Shown piece by piece: positions 45,789 to 56,390 of a stretch of 64,000 nucleotides of DNA. The position numbers and the translations under genes are program-made. Each line of letters opens with the position of its first letter. Within the stretch, counting starts at the first letter, position 1. Source of the DNA: an uncultured Nitrosomonadales bacterium (lineage in GTDB: Bacteria > Pseudomonadota > Gammaproteobacteria > Burkholderiales > Gallionellaceae); assembly GCA_903915035.1 (NCBI GenBank), contig CAIWRI010000135.1, forward strand, positions 1 through 64,000, written 5' to 3'. The notes under the pieces are model-generated. The model was not told where the DNA came from. It saw only the letters and a list, made by a program, of their open reading frames with translations, and made no database searches.

Positions 45789-47153
45789 ATGAACGTACCG
45801 CAGCTAGAAAATTCCGACCATAAACACCCGCCCGCGCAAGTTTTACTGTCCGACGCTTTTGGGTACTGGTTCAAACTTGGCTTGATCAGTTTTGGCGGGC
45901 CTGCCGGACAGATTTCCATGATGCATCAAGAGTTGGTTGTGCGTCGCCGCTGGATTTCCGAGCACCGTTATCTGCATGCGCTCAATTTCTGCATGCTGCT
46001 GCCGGGACCTGAAGCCACCCAGCTTGCGATATATATCAGCTGGCTGATGCATGGCGTACGCGGCGCGGTCGTTGCAGGCGTTCTGTTTTTCATGCCGGCT
46101 TTCGTGCTTTTGTCATTGCTGGCGGATCTCTACCTGAGTTACGGCACGATGCCTGCGGTACAAGGGATTTTTTACGGCATTAAACCCGCCGTTGTCGCCA
46201 TGGTACTGTTTGCCGCCTGGCGCATTGCTGCCCGGTCAATTACAAACAAACTATTATTTGCGATTGCAATACTGGCATTCGCCGGGATTTTCTTTTTTAA
46301 AATTGGTTTTCCCTGGATTGTGCTATCTGCTGGCATTTCGGGTGCCATCGGCGGTAAATTAATGCCTGACAAGTTTAAAGCGCAGGCAAATCACGCTGCC
46401 GGCAGTAAAACTTACGGTCCCGCCTTGATCGACGACGATACGCCTCCGCCGCTTTATGCGAAATTTAGCTGGTGGAAACTGACGCTCACCACAATGATTT
46501 TTATCGCAATATGGCTGACAGCCATGTTAATTCTGCGCGACCATGCTGAAGATGGAAATCTTTATGATATGGGGATCTTCTTTAGCAAAGCGGCTTTCCT
46601 CACCATAGGCGGCGCTTATGCCGTACTGCCTTATGTCTATCAGGGTGCGGTTGAGCATTTCAACTGGCTCAGTGCGTCCCAGATGATGGATGGTCTGGCG
46701 CTGGGAGAGACCACGCCCGGACCGCTCATCATGATCGTAACCTGGGTAGGTTTTCTGGGAGGTGTCGCCCGGCATTCCTTTGACTATCCTCTTGTCGCAG
46801 GACTTGCCGGCGCGGCGGTGGCCACTTTTTTTACCTTTTTACCCTCCTTCTTTTTTATTCTGGTCGCAGGCCCCATCGTCGAATCGACACGCGGCGAACT
46901 CAAATATACTGCGCCGCTTACCGCAATTACCGCCGCTGTTGTGGGCGTGATTATCAATCTGGCTGTCTTTTTTGCCTGGCACACCTTTTGGCCCAAAGCG
47001 TCTGTGGCTTTGCCTTTCGCAGGCCCCTTTAATGCAATACCGTTAATCATTGCCGTTCTGTCGTTTATTGCACTTTGGAAATACAAAGTGGACGTCATGA
47101 AATTGATCGGCGTTTGTGCCATCGTGGGTCTTGGCTGCTCCTTGATTGTTTAA
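45789..47153 (+). CDS. chrA: Chromate transporter ChrA (two-domain form)
   Basis: CHR-family membrane protein that expels chromate. The 454 residues have two homologous halves, each starting with a G-G-P/A motif: FGYWFKLGLISFGGPAGQIS (about 24-43) and FFSKAAFLTIGGAYAVLPYV (about 266-285), followed by LLPGPEATQLAIYISWLMHG and LALGETTPGPLIMIVTWVGF. About ten to twelve hydrophobic segments. The gene lies alone between two minus-strand genes and next to accessory DNA, consistent with acquisition by transfer. Substrate is inferred from the family; some members act on other oxyanions. Confidence 0.9.
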   Translation: MNVPQLENSDHKHPPAQVLLSDAFGYWFKLGLISFGGPAGQISMMHQELVVRRRWISEHRYLHALNFCMLLPGPEATQLAIYISWLMHGVRGAVVAGVLFFMPAFVLLSLLADLYLSYGTMPAVQGIFYGIKPAVVAMVLFAAWRIAARSITNKLLFAIAILAFAGIFFFKIGFPWIVLSAGISGAIGGKLMPDKFKAQANHAAGSKTYGPALIDDDTPPPLYAKFSWWKLTLTTMIFIAIWLTAMLILRDHAEDGNLYDMGIFFSKAAFLTIGGAYAVLPYVYQGAVEHFNWLSASQMMDGLALGETTPGPLIMIVTWVGFLGGVARHSFDYPLVAGLAGAAVATFFTFLPSFFFILVAGPIVESTRGELKYTAPLTAITAAVVGVIINLAVFFAWHTFWPKASVALPFAGPFNAIPLIIAVLSFIALWKYKVDVMKLIGVCAIVGLGCSLIV

Positions 47154-47659
47154 ATTCGGACGCGCTGCCACCGGTCAACGAGCGGAATGACTACAGAGAT
47201 ACGCGAAGAGACTTGCCGGGTCTGCCAGTGGATGGTATGTTCAAAATTGCAGCGGCATAGTAAATAAATACAATTTATTAACCGTCATAGATGAAAAATT
47301 TCCGATTGACGGGGGCTTTTAAACGACACAGGCCGGATCATTCTTGACGCGCGGTGCTGCTGTATTTCGTTTTTCCTTGCGCCAAGGCGGACAAACAGGC
47401 GATAAGGTCAATCAATTGAGCGCGGCCCTGCTCCGGCAAGATGCCGCCTGCAGGCAGTTCCGCCTGATCAGGCAAAGCGAGCAGTTTAACGGAGCATCTG
47501 CCGAAATGCGGAAGGATTGCGAGCGGCCAGATTTATCATCGAAAAGACCAATATGCCTGCAGCAGCAAGCCTTGAGCCTGTTTTTCTGACTTTGCATCCG
47601 GCGTTGTGCTTTGCCGGTGTTACGGTGCTATGGCAGCCATGCAAAAAAACACGCCAGGC
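47154..47659. other. 505 bp without a supported gene (chrA-purF gap)
   Basis: Short frames on both strands (60-81 codons) have no familiar sequence and no ribosome binding site. Both flanking genes end here (convergent), so terminators are expected, but no strong hairpin with a T-run was found. Possibly decayed accessory DNA. Confidence 0.45.
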
Positions 47660-49186
47660 TTACATTGAACTGGCATTCATCGCCAATTCCAGCTCCAGTT
47701 GATCATCATCCGCTGTTTTATTGGCTTTACTCCCCGCACGACCGCGTTCTATCTTATCCAGATAAGTCTGGGTAATGTCGCCGGTAATATAGATGCCATC
47801 AAAACAGGACGCTTCAAAATCCACGATAGCCGGATTAGCCTTACGCACCGAGGCCTTCAAGTCTTCCAGATCCTGATAGATCAGCGCATCAGCGCCTATC
47901 TCCCGACAGATTTCCTCATCCGAACGCCCGGTTGCAATTAATTCGGTTCGACTGGGCATATCTATGCCATACACATTCGGAAAACGAACAGGGGGCGCTG
48001 CGGAAGCAAAATAGACCTTTAGCGCGCCAGCATCCCGTGCCATTTGCACGATTTCCCGGCTGGTCGTGCCGCGCACGATGGAATCATCTACCAGCAAAAC
48101 ATTCTTGCCTTTAAACTCCAGGCCAATCGCGTTCAGTTTTTGCCTGACTGATTTCTTGCGCATCGCCTGGCCGGGCATGATAAAGGTACGTCCGATATAA
48201 CGATTCTTGACAAACCCTTCACGGAACAAAATATTCAGGCGGTTTGCCAGTTGCAATGCACTGGGGCGGCTGGAATCAGGGATAGGAATCACCACGTCAA
48301 TTTTGACGTCAGGCCAGACACGCGCCAGTTTGTCTGCCAGATATTCCCCCATATGCAGACGAGACTCATGCACCGAGATCCCGTCGATGACCGAATCCGG
48401 ACGAGCGAAATAAACATATTCGAAGATACAAGGGGTCAACTTTGCCTTGTCACTGCACTGCATGCTGTGCAAACGGCCTGAAAAATCGACGAATATCGCT
48501 TCACCCGGCGCAATATCACGCAGGAATTTAAAGCCTAGCGTATCAAGCGCCACACTCTCCGAGGCGATCAGATATTCCGTGCCATCTGCCGTTTCGTTGA
48601 CGCCGATCACCAGCGGCCTTATGCCGTGAATATCGCGGAACGCCAGCAAGCCATAACCGGCAATAATTGCCACTACCGCGTAGGCGCCGTGACAACGCTT
48701 ATGTACACCGGATACCGCAGCAAAAATAATCGCCGCATCCAGACGCAAACCTTTTGATTTGGATTGCAATTCATGCGCCAGCACATTGAGCAGCACTTCC
48801 GAATCCGAATTGGTGTTAACGTGACGCAAATCCTGAACAAACAATTGCCTTTTTAATTCCTCGGCATTGTTCAAATTACCGTTGTGCCCCAGCACGATAC
48901 CAAACGGCGAATTCACATAAAACGGCTGCGCCTCGTTGTGATCGACTGAAGAACCCGCAGTCGGGTAACGCACGTGTGCAATGCCGGTATTACCCAGCAA
49001 GGCGCGCATATTCCGGGTACGAAACACATCGCGCACCAAACCGTTTCCCTTGTGCAGATGAATGGTATCGCCATCCATGGTCGCGATACCGGCGGCATCC
49101 TGCCCCCGATGCTGTAAAACCTGTAAGCCGTCATACAAAAGCTGATTGGCTGGTGAATAGGAGACTACTCCGAGAATGCCACACAT
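47660..49186 (-). CDS. purF: Amidophosphoribosyltransferase
   Basis: First step of purine synthesis: glutamine plus PRPP to phosphoribosylamine. The 508 residues start [20 protein letters not shown], in which Cys2 becomes the N-terminal nucleophile after Met removal. Signatures include [36 protein letters not shown] and the PRPP loop [20 protein letters not shown] (about 360-379). Length is normal for the proteobacterial form. Preceded by cvpA, 14 bases upstream on the same strand, the usual pairing. Confidence 0.97.
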   Translation of the reverse strand: MCGILGVVSYSPANQLLYDGLQVLQHRGQDAAGIATMDGDTIHLHKGNGLVRDVFRTRNMRALLGNTGIAHVRYPTAGSSVDHNEAQPFYVNSPFGIVLGHNGNLNNAEELKRQLFVQDLRHVNTNSDSEVLLNVLAHELQSKSKGLRLDAAIIFAAVSGVHKRCHGAYAVVAIIAGYGLLAFRDIHGIRPLVIGVNETADGTEYLIASESVALDTLGFKFLRDIAPGEAIFVDFSGRLHSMQCSDKAKLTPCIFEYVYFARPDSVIDGISVHESRLHMGEYLADKLARVWPDVKIDVVIPIPDSSRPSALQLANRLNILFREGFVKNRYIGRTFIMPGQAMRKKSVRQKLNAIGLEFKGKNVLLVDDSIVRGTTSREIVQMARDAGALKVYFASAAPPVRFPNVYGIDMPSRTELIATGRSDEEICREIGADALIYQDLEDLKASVRKANPAIVDFEASCFDGIYITGDITQTYLDKIERGRAGSKANKTADDDQLELELAMNASSM

Positions 49187-49200
49187 ATTTTATTCCTTGA

Positions 49201-49689
49201 TTAATGTCTGTAATGTATGCGCTGTGCGATGTTGTCAGGCAGCACAACCTTGGCAAATTGCGCAGTTTTTTCAGCGACACCGCTGAATTTCGCTTCGCGC
49301 CAAAAGTCTTGTGCCGGGATACTCGTTGCACCGGCCAGCCAAACCAGCAACAGTATGATCAGTGCGCCGCGCATTAAGCCGAACAATCCGCCCAGCAGGC
49401 TGTCCAGCATATTTAAGCCGACCGCATGTATCAATTTTGTAAAAAGCCAGACCAGTATGCTCCACAAAATCAGCGAAGCAATAAAGACCAGCGCATAAGC
49501 TAAAGTGATCCGTGCTGTCTCCAGACTGACCGGCAGCAGCGGCTCTAATTTCCCGGCGAACTGTCGGCTCAGCATAAATGCCAGCGGCCAGCCTAGCAGC
49601 GACAAGACTTCATAAACCAGTCCCCGCCACAAACCAAGCGAGCAGGACAACAGCATGATGCCTATAATGGTGTAATCAAAATTGGTCAT
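49201..49689 (-). CDS. cvpA: CvpA-family membrane protein
   Basis: 162-residue inner-membrane protein with four hydrophobic segments (about 5-20, 28-45, 62-83, 98-120). MTNFDYTIIGIMLLSCSLGLWRG and DSLLGGLFGLMRGALIILLL are typical of the family. CvpA is required for colicin V production in E. coli and has been linked to envelope homeostasis; its molecular role is unsettled. Starts with a 4-base overlap with the SPOR gene upstream and lies before purF, as in most proteobacteria. Confidence 0.93.
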   Translation of the reverse strand: MTNFDYTIIGIMLLSCSLGLWRGLVYEVLSLLGWPLAFMLSRQFAGKLEPLLPVSLETARITLAYALVFIASLILWSILVWLFTKLIHAVGLNMLDSLLGGLFGLMRGALIILLLVWLAGATSIPAQDFWREAKFSGVAEKTAQFAKVVLPDNIAQRIHYRH

Positions 49690-50399
49690 TTATTTGTCAT
49701 GATGACCGGATGCAACCTGTGTTTTAGCAAATGAGCACGGACTTCTTCGGCAATTGTTCTGTCAGCATAAGGCCCCACCCGCACTCTGGTCGTGCCGCTG
49801 ACCATTTCGGTATAAGCCTTGAATCCCCACGCTTTTAACTGCTCGGTTTGCTGCGCAGCCGTTTCTGCATTTGCAAACGCAGCGACCTGAACGGTATAGC
49901 CGGTTGCTGAATCTGATTGTTCCGGGAGCTTTTCTGCTTTTTTTTCTGCTGTTTTCCCCGGCGATAATAACGGCGATTTTTCAGTTCGTTTTACTTTGAC
50001 AGGCTCTGTGGGCGCTAGCGGTTTAATTTCAACAGGTTTGACAGCAGACGCGCCGGCCTGATTTGTCGCATCCGACCCGGCCTCAGCGTGAATTATTTTT
50101 CCCGGTGCTGTTTCCTGTGGAACGACGTCAGATGCCGGAGCGGCTTCACCTGCAGGGCTGACGCCGGAATCAGCCAGCACATCGGCTTCAAGCACATCGG
50201 ATATTGCAATACCGGGCACGAATACCCCGGCCTTATCCGGTGAAGGAATACGCAATTCGATGTCTTTTCCACTTGTTTTTGGCTCACTATCCAGCACCAT
50301 AGGCAGGATGACGACGACTCCCAGCGCCAGTGCAACAGCACCTATCAGGCGTCGACGTGCGCGACTTTTAATATTTTGCGCTTCGGGTTGTTTGGCCAT
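49686..50399 (-). CDS. SPOR-domain protein (DedD-like)
   Basis: 237 residues: a short basic cytoplasmic start (RARRR), one membrane helix (about 17-34, LIGAVALALGVVVILPMVLD), a Pro/Ala/Lys-rich linker of about 120 residues, and a C-terminal SPOR domain (about 160-235) with YTVQVAAFANAETAAQQTEQL and VRVGPYADRTIAEEVRAHLL. SPOR domains bind denuded septal peptidoglycan, so a role in cell division is likely. Position between folC and cvpA is the standard one for DedD. Confidence 0.9.
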   Translation of the reverse strand: MAKQPEAQNIKSRARRRLIGAVALALGVVVILPMVLDSEPKTSGKDIELRIPSPDKAGVFVPGIAISDVLEADVLADSGVSPAGEAAPASDVVPQETAPGKIIHAEAGSDATNQAGASAVKPVEIKPLAPTEPVKVKRTEKSPLLSPGKTAEKKAEKLPEQSDSATGYTVQVAAFANAETAAQQTEQLKAWGFKAYTEMVSGTTRVRVGPYADRTIAEEVRAHLLKHRLHPVIMTNK

Positions 50400-50579
50400 G
50401 GATGAAAACCTTTAATTGCAGCATGATCGTGGTTCAAACGGGCGTGGCGAATATACCACGCCTGATGGTGCAATGCTTCCCGCAAACTTGCCTTGCCCGC
50501 GTCCCTCATCTCAATCATTTCCCGGAGGTAGAAGGAGCAAACGGACGCTTACGCGCGTTTCAAGTTAAAGAAGCTTAGT

Positions 50580-51863
50580 CTATGCCATGACGATGTTTTT
50601 TACTTTCATCGCCGCCGCCACAGTATAAAACGATCCAAACACTACAATTCTATCATTTTCACCCGCCACATTACAGGCATGAGAGAGCGCTTGTGCCGTG
50701 TCAGCAAAACAGATGATCTTTGCCGTCACGCCGGCCTCGTGCAATACAACATTCAATTCTTCGGACTTTGCCCCGCGCGGCGCATCTATATCCGCTACCA
50801 GCCAGGTATTGATGTAAGGTTTTAAGGCCGCTATCACACCTGCCATATCCTTGTCTTTTAGCATTGCAAAAACAGCATAAGTATGCGGACAAGGCGGCAA
50901 GGCGGCCAGATTTTGCGCCAGGGAACGCGCCGCATGCGGATTGTGCGCCACATCCAGAATCAGTTGTGGCTTACCGGGCACAAACTGAAAGCGTCCGGCC
51001 AATTGCACTTCAGATAAACCGCGACGAAGGGCCGCCATGCTCACAGGCCGCTTTTCTTTCAAGGCATCCACTCCTGCCAATGCAGCGCAGGCATTGTTTA
51101 TCTGAAAGCTACCGCGCAGCGCAGGATGCGGCAATGCATTGCGGGTACCCGAATTGCTGCGATAATCCCATTGTCCCTGATGCAGCTTAAAACCGAACTC
51201 ATGCCCGAGGCGCCATAGCTGCGCGCCCGTTTTTTCAGCATGTTCAACGATCGCCTGGGGAACAGTGTAATCCGAAAAAATTGCCACGCGATTGGGGCGA
51301 AAAGTACCGGCTTTTTCGAAGGCAATTTCCGCTATGGTCTCGCCCAGATAATCAGTGTGATCAATATCCACTGAAGTCACAATCGCGCAATCAGCATCAA
51401 ACACGTTCACCGCATCCAGCCGTCCGCCTAAACCCACCTCAAGAATCGCAATCTCAACTTTTTGTTCGATGAACAATTGCATCGCGGCGAGCGTGCCATA
51501 TTCAAAATAGGTCAATGGTATATCGCCACGCACTTGTTCAATACGTTCAAATGATGCGCACAACATCTCATCCGAAACCGTCTGTTTACTGATGCGCACG
51601 CGTTCGTTATAGCGCAGCAGATGCGGCGAGGTATAACAACCGACGCTGTAGCCCGCAGCATAAAAGATGGATTCCAGCATGGCGCACACAGAGCCCTTGC
51701 CATTAGTGCCACCCACGACAATAACAGGAAAGTCCGGCGATAAATTCAGCCGCTGTTTCATGTCAGCCACGCGCGCCAGTCCCAGGTCTATGGTTTTGGG
51801 ATGCAGTGTTTCAAGATAGGAAAGCCAGTCGGCCAAATTTTTGGACATATTAATTGTACTCAT
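50580..51863 (-). CDS. folC: Folylpolyglutamate synthase/dihydrofolate synthase
   Basis: Adds glutamate to folates and, in bacteria, makes dihydrofolate from dihydropteroate. The 427 residues are of the Mur ligase type: PVIVVGGTNGKGSVCAMLES (P-loop, about 43-62), YTSPHLLRYNERVRI, LEVGLGGRLDAVNVFDADCA, and the C-terminal LDVAHNPHAARSLAQNL. Two starts five codons apart are possible; neither has a strong ribosome binding site. Lies in the trpFBA-accD-folC-SPOR-cvpA-purF order. Confidence 0.95.
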   Translation of the reverse strand: MSTINMSKNLADWLSYLETLHPKTIDLGLARVADMKQRLNLSPDFPVIVVGGTNGKGSVCAMLESIFYAAGYSVGCYTSPHLLRYNERVRISKQTVSDEMLCASFERIEQVRGDIPLTYFEYGTLAAMQLFIEQKVEIAILEVGLGGRLDAVNVFDADCAIVTSVDIDHTDYLGETIAEIAFEKAGTFRPNRVAIFSDYTVPQAIVEHAEKTGAQLWRLGHEFGFKLHQGQWDYRSNSGTRNALPHPALRGSFQINNACAALAGVDALKEKRPVSMAALRRGLSEVQLAGRFQFVPGKPQLILDVAHNPHAARSLAQNLAALPPCPHTYAVFAMLKDKDMAGVIAALKPYINTWLVADIDAPRGAKSEELNVVLHEAGVTAKIICFADTAQALSHACNVAGENDRIVVFGSFYTVAAAMKVKNIVMA

Positions 51864-51914
51864 AGTTACGCGAAAAGCACTCGGCCTCTGTTTGCATATT
51901 TATAACTGCGCGCT

Positions 51915-52796
51915 TCAGAGCGCTTCCAGCTCAACAATTGCAGGCTGTTTTGTCAGGAGCGTAATCAAAGTCGTCAACTGGTTACGCATTTCGCGCCGGT
52001 CAATGATCATGTCCACAGCCCCGTGTTCCAGCAGAAATTCAGCGCGTTGGAAGCCATCCGGCAGGGTTTCACGCACAGTCTGTTGGATTACGCGCGCACC
52101 CGCGAAGCCGATCAAGGCACCCGGCTCTGCGATGACCACGTCTCCCATGAAGGCAAAACTGGCAGACACGCCACCCATGGTAGGATCAGTCAACACAGAA
52201 ATAAACGGCAATTTCCCTTCAGATAACTGTGTCAGCGCTGCGCAGGTTTTAGCCATCTGCATCAGGGACAGCAAACCTTCCTGCATGCGCGCACCACCGC
52301 TGGCAGCAAAACAGACAAACGGACATTTCTGTTCAAGTGCCGCTTGCACGCCGCGCACGAAGCGCTCGCCGACCACTGACCCCATAGACCCGCCCATAAA
52401 GGCAAATTCAAATGCTGCGACAACGACCGGAACGGCATGTATATTACCTTGCATCACCACCAGCGCGTCATCTTCACCGGTGCTCTTCGTCGCCGCGAGC
52501 AGACGCTCGGGATATTTCCGGCTATCTTTGAATTTAAGCGTATCAACCGGCAGCACCTCCGTGCCGATTTCAAAGCGACCCTGGCCATCGAGCAACCAGT
52601 CCAGGCGGGTGCGCGCAGCGACACGATGATGATGACTGCACTTGGGGCAAACGCCAAGATTTTTTTCCAGATCGGAGTGATACAGCACCGTTTCACAGGA
52701 AGGACATTTACTCCACAGCCCTTCCGGTACGGTCTTTCGAACATCACCTTCGCGGCGATTGATTTTCGGCGGTAATAATTTTTGAAACCAACTCAT
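51915..52796 (-). CDS. accD: Acetyl-CoA carboxylase carboxyltransferase beta subunit
   Basis: Forms with AccA the carboxyltransferase that makes malonyl-CoA for fatty acid synthesis. The 293 residues have an N-terminal zinc ribbon ([23 protein letters not shown], about 29-51, split by 15 residues) and the crotonase-like body with [20 protein letters not shown]-type region and [19 protein letters not shown]. Length is usual. trpA precedes it and folC follows, the common proteobacterial arrangement. Confidence 0.96.
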   Translation of the reverse strand: MSWFQKLLPPKINRREGDVRKTVPEGLWSKCPSCETVLYHSDLEKNLGVCPKCSHHHRVAARTRLDWLLDGQGRFEIGTEVLPVDTLKFKDSRKYPERLLAATKSTGEDDALVVMQGNIHAVPVVVAAFEFAFMGGSMGSVVGERFVRGVQAALEQKCPFVCFAASGGARMQEGLLSLMQMAKTCAALTQLSEGKLPFISVLTDPTMGGVSASFAFMGDVVIAEPGALIGFAGARVIQQTVRETLPDGFQRAEFLLEHGAVDMIIDRREMRNQLTTLITLLTKQPAIVELEAL

Positions 52797-52866
52797 CTTG
52801 TCTCCCTTGGGGCTGATCTATCGCAAGCAGTACTGATTCCGCCCGACAGATCAATCCACTCAATAT

Positions 52867-53667
52867 TTACGTCTGATCGATTGCCGCGCGCAATTCGCTC
52901 ACCAACTGAGTGACATTGGCAAGCACGGTAGTTTCATTCGAATCCTCAATTTGTTGCACAATGCGGCTACCTACGACCACCCCGTCACACAGTCTGGCCA
53001 CTGCTTTTGCAGTCTGTGCATCGCGAATACCGAAGCCCACACCGATAGGCAGTTTGATATGTTTACGCAGTTGCGGCAATTTTTGCTCAATGGCCGAAAG
53101 ATCAATATTACCCGCACCGGTCACGCCCTTGAGTGAGACATAGTAGACATAGCCGCGAGCAAGTTTGGCTACCTGTTGTATACGCGCCTCTGAAGTCGTA
53201 GGGGCTAACAGGAAAATAGGATCAATGCCATGGCGTTGCAAATGAAGGAAAGCTTCATGGCTCTCTTCCGGCGGAAAGTCCACCGTCAGCACGCCGTCTA
53301 CACCGACTTTGGCGCAACGCCCGGCAAACAACTCCCAACCCATCGCTTCAATAGGATTACCATAACCCATCAACACCACCGGGGTCGCGTTGTCCTCGCG
53401 GCGAAATTCGGCTACCAGGTCAAGCACCCCGTGCAGTGACATGCCTTGTTTGAGCGCACGTTCGGATGCGCGCTGAATGGTCGGGCCATCCGCCATCGGG
53501 TCGGAAAACGGCACGCCCAGTTCAATTACGTCGGCGCCTGCAGTAACCAGGGCATGCATTAATGGAACGGTGAAAGCGGGAGACGGATCCCCTGCGGTAA
53601 AAAAAGGTATCAGTGCGCGACGGTTTTGCTGTTTAAGTTTTTCGAATCTGGCTTGAATGCGGCTCAT
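52867..53667 (-). CDS. trpA: Tryptophan synthase alpha subunit
   Basis: Cleaves indole-3-glycerol phosphate and passes indole to TrpB. The 266 residues show [20 protein letters not shown], the catalytic-Glu motif [20 protein letters not shown] (about 45-64), the second catalytic Asp in [10 protein letters not shown], and [20 protein letters not shown] with the phosphate-binding VVVGSRIV. The start ATG overlaps the trpB stop by four bases, so translation is coupled. Confidence 0.97.
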   Translation of the reverse strand: MSRIQARFEKLKQQNRRALIPFFTAGDPSPAFTVPLMHALVTAGADVIELGVPFSDPMADGPTIQRASERALKQGMSLHGVLDLVAEFRREDNATPVVLMGYGNPIEAMGWELFAGRCAKVGVDGVLTVDFPPEESHEAFLHLQRHGIDPIFLLAPTTSEARIQQVAKLARGYVYYVSLKGVTGAGNIDLSAIEQKLPQLRKHIKLPIGVGFGIRDAQTAKAVARLCDGVVVGSRIVQQIEDSNETTVLANVTQLVSELRAAIDQT

Positions 53668-54860
53668 AGTGCGATTCCCGACAGACGTGCAACGGTGTTA
53701 ATATCCTTGTCACCCCGGCCTGACAAATTCACCAGCAATACTTTATCCGCACTCATCGTTGGCGCAATTTTTGCCGCGTATGCCAAGGCGTGACTGGATT
53801 CCAGCGCCGGAATAATGCCTTCAAAACGGCACAAATTGTGGAACGCCTGCATGGCTTCATCATCGGTGATTGCGACATATTGGGCACGGCCGGTATCTTT
53901 CAGCCAGCAATGTTCGGGGCCGACACCGGGATAATCAAGTCCGGCAGAAATCGAATGTGTCTCAATGATCTGGCCATTCTCATCCTGCATCAGGTACACC
54001 TTGTTGCCATGCAATACGCCGACCTTGCTGTTGGAGGTCAGCGGCGCTGCGTGCAAGCCGCTATTCAGACCGTGCCCGCCCGCTTCCACGCCGATCATCT
54101 GCACGTTTTTTTCTTCGATGTAAGGATAAAACAGACCGATGGCATTGGAACCGCCGCCAACACAAGCGATCACCGCATCCGGCTGACGGCCGATCATTTC
54201 CGGCATCTGAACTTTCGCTTCATTGCCGATCACACTCTGGAAATCGCGCACCATCATAGGATAGGGATGCGGACCTGCCGCCGTACCGAAGATATAAAAG
54301 GTATTCTCGACATTGGCCACCCAGTCGCGAATCGCTTCGTTACAGGCATCTTTCAGCGTTCTGGAACCGCTCTCAACCGGCACTACCGTAGCCCCCAGCA
54401 ACTTCATGCGATAGACGTTAGGCGACTGGCGCAAAATATCTTCCGCGCCCATATACACGATGCATTCCATACCGTAACGCGCAGCGACGGTAGCTGTTGC
54501 AACACCATGCATGCCCGCGCCGGTCTCGGCGATCACGCGCTTCTTACCCATGCGTTTTGCCAATAGCGCCTGGCCGATGGCGTTGTTGATTTTATGCGCA
54601 CCGGTGTGATTCAAATCTTCGCGCTTTAGATAAATCTGCGCACCACCCAACCGGTCTGACCAGTTTTTGGCGTGATAAATCGGACTGGGGCGTCCGACAT
54701 AATGGTTCAATTCGTAGGCAAATTCAGCCTTGAATTCAGGATCATCACGGTAACGCAGATATTGCATGCGCAATTCTTCCACAGCAGGAATCAGGGTTTC
54801 TGCCATGTAAATGCCACCGAATTGACCGAAGTGGCCTGTACTATCTGGATAGTTATACAT
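53664..54860 (-). CDS. trpB: Tryptophan synthase beta subunit
   Basis: PLP enzyme that condenses indole with serine. The 398 residues contain the PLP lysine in [20 protein letters not shown] (about 82-101), [20 protein letters not shown], and the phosphate-binding [15 protein letters not shown] (about 230). It follows trpF directly (TAA-ATG with no gap) and overlaps trpA by four bases. Canonical TrpB1 type. Confidence 0.97.
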   Translation of the reverse strand: MYNYPDSTGHFGQFGGIYMAETLIPAVEELRMQYLRYRDDPEFKAEFAYELNHYVGRPSPIYHAKNWSDRLGGAQIYLKREDLNHTGAHKINNAIGQALLAKRMGKKRVIAETGAGMHGVATATVAARYGMECIVYMGAEDILRQSPNVYRMKLLGATVVPVESGSRTLKDACNEAIRDWVANVENTFYIFGTAAGPHPYPMMVRDFQSVIGNEAKVQMPEMIGRQPDAVIACVGGGSNAIGLFYPYIEEKNVQMIGVEAGGHGLNSGLHAAPLTSNSKVGVLHGNKVYLMQDENGQIIETHSISAGLDYPGVGPEHCWLKDTGRAQYVAITDDEAMQAFHNLCRFEGIIPALESSHALAYAAKIAPTMSADKVLLVNLSGRGDKDINTVARLSGIAL

Positions 54861-55595
54861 TTATTCGTTTACCCTTTTGTAATCAATTTGCCTAACTTCC
54901 TGCATGAAACGACTCACCTTCGCCGCGTCCTTTATTCCTTTACTCAGCTCGACCCCGCTTGACACATCCACCGCCCAGGGCCGAACCAGCCTGATTCCTT
55001 CTGCAACATTCTCGGCATGCAAGCCACCGGACAGAATCAGCGGCAGGGGAAATTGCGGTGGTATCAGCGTCCAGTCGAACACCGCACCGGTACCGCCGGG
55101 TATTCCTTCCACATGCGCATCGAGCAGCAATCCTTGCGCCGAACTAAAATCAGCCGCGCATTGTAACAAATCCACACCCGGCTTGACGCGAATTGCCTTG
55201 AGATAGTGGCTTTGAAACTGCTCACAAAATTGCGGCGACTCATCGCCATGAAATTGCAGTACATCCAGCGAAACTGAATTTTGCACTTCGCGCACCCTTT
55301 GTGCAGTGGCATTAACGAACAAACCGACCACCGTCACGAAAGGCGGCAAGTGCGTCAACAACCTTACCGCTTGCGCTATGCTGACATTCCTCGGGCTTTT
55401 TTCATAAAACACCAATCCGATCGCATCCGCCCCGCTCATCGCCGCATCCAGCATGTCCTCGACTCGGGTGATCCCGCAAATTTTCACACGGCAGGATGCA
55501 GGATGCAGGATTCGGGATTCAGAAAAGCCAGTCTTCGATCCAACGCATCGTACCGACACATTACCCATTTCCTGCTCAATCATATTCAATCTCAT
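54861..55595 (-). CDS. trpF: Phosphoribosylanthranilate isomerase
   Basis: Third step of the tryptophan branch after anthranilate. The core begins at RVKICGITRVEDMLDAAMSG and contains DAIGLVFYEKSPRNVS, LQFHGDESPQFCEQF and LSGGLHAENV...DVSSGVE near the end, all TrpF signatures. The usual protein begins within a few residues of RVKICG, but here the frame runs about 35 codons further to an ATG at 55593-55595, through heptanucleotide repeats (55491-55518). A GTG at the V of RVKICG is an alternative start. Which is used is uncertain. Confidence 0.93.
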   Translation of the reverse strand: MRLNMIEQEMGNVSVRCVGSKTGFSESRILHPASCRVKICGITRVEDMLDAAMSGADAIGLVFYEKSPRNVSIAQAVRLLTHLPPFVTVVGLFVNATAQRVREVQNSVSLDVLQFHGDESPQFCEQFQSHYLKAIRVKPGVDLLQCAADFSSAQGLLLDAHVEGIPGGTGAVFDWTLIPPQFPLPLILSGGLHAENVAEGIRLVRPWAVDVSSGVELSKGIKDAAKVSRFMQEVRQIDYKRVNE

Positions 55596-55637
55596 TCGTA
55601 TTTTTCATTTGACGCTCCTGACTCCTGAATCCTGTAT
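55491..55637. repeat. Heptanucleotide repeats at the trpF/truA junction
   Basis: 55491-55518 on the plus strand is GCAGGAT x3 then TCGGGAT, lying in the 5' part of trpF. 55613-55634 has CTCCTGA x2 and ATCCTGT, inside the last codons of truA. The two arms are complementary (AGGATTC against GAATCCT), so they could pair over about 20 bases with a loop of about 95. Same class as the repeat at 3712. Confidence 0.65.
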
Positions 55638-56390
55638 TTGAGGTAATCCCCACTTCGCGTCATATTTAATATGGCGCAAGTATAAGCCATCCGGCGAAAA
55701 AGTCGGCGCGGCAAGGCTGCGTTCACGGCAGGCTAATACTTGCGCCAACCATAAGGGCGGATATTTCCCTTTGCCCACATATACCAGACAACCCACCAGA
55801 TTACGCACCATATGGTGCAAAAATGCATTCGCAGCGAGATCGAATACCAGCATCTCTCCGTCTTGATAAATATCAACTCTACTCAGGCATTTGACCGGCG
55901 ACTTGGCCTGACATTCCGCAGCACGGAATGCACTGAAATCATGTTCGCCCAGTAAATATTGCGCAGCCTCCTGCATCAATGCGATATCCAGAGGCTGATG
56001 AAACCAGCCTGCACGACCCGCATACACTGCGGAGCGAACCGGACGATTGATCAGCAAATAACGATAACTACGTCCCTGCGCTGAAAATCTTGCATGAAAT
56101 TCGTCCGGGACAACATGTGCCCAGCGCACTGCGATACTGTCCGGCAACAACGCATTCACGCCACGCACCCAAGCCGTCAAAGGACGCACGGCCTCTGTTT
56201 CAAAATGTACCACTTGCTCCAGCGCATGCACCCCGGTATCGGTGCGCCCGGCTGCATTCACTGAAACTGGCATCGCTGCAATCTGAGTTAAGGCCTGCTG
56301 CAAATTATCCTGTACCGTCATGCCATTGGGCTGGCTCTGCCAACCGCAATAAGGCCTGCCATCGTATTCCACGCCCAGCGCAATTCTCAT
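55605..56390 (-). CDS. truA: tRNA pseudouridine synthase A
   Basis: Makes pseudouridine at positions 38-40 of the tRNA anticodon arm. 261 residues from the ATG at 56388-56390 (MRIALGVEYDGRPYCGWQSQ), which overlaps the preceding stop by four bases (ATGA). The catalytic Asp is in NAAGRTDTGVHALEQVVHF (about 46-64), and FLHHMVRNLVGCLVYVGKGK is the RNA-binding segment. The last 13 residues (LPQIQDSGVRSVK) are encoded by heptanucleotide repeat DNA and exceed the usual end. trpF follows. Confidence 0.95.
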   Translation of the reverse strand: MRIALGVEYDGRPYCGWQSQPNGMTVQDNLQQALTQIAAMPVSVNAAGRTDTGVHALEQVVHFETEAVRPLTAWVRGVNALLPDSIAVRWAHVVPDEFHARFSAQGRSYRYLLINRPVRSAVYAGRAGWFHQPLDIALMQEAAQYLLGEHDFSAFRAAECQAKSPVKCLSRVDIYQDGEMLVFDLAANAFLHHMVRNLVGCLVYVGKGKYPPLWLAQVLACRERSLAAPTFSPDGLYLRHIKYDAKWGLPQIQDSGVRSVK

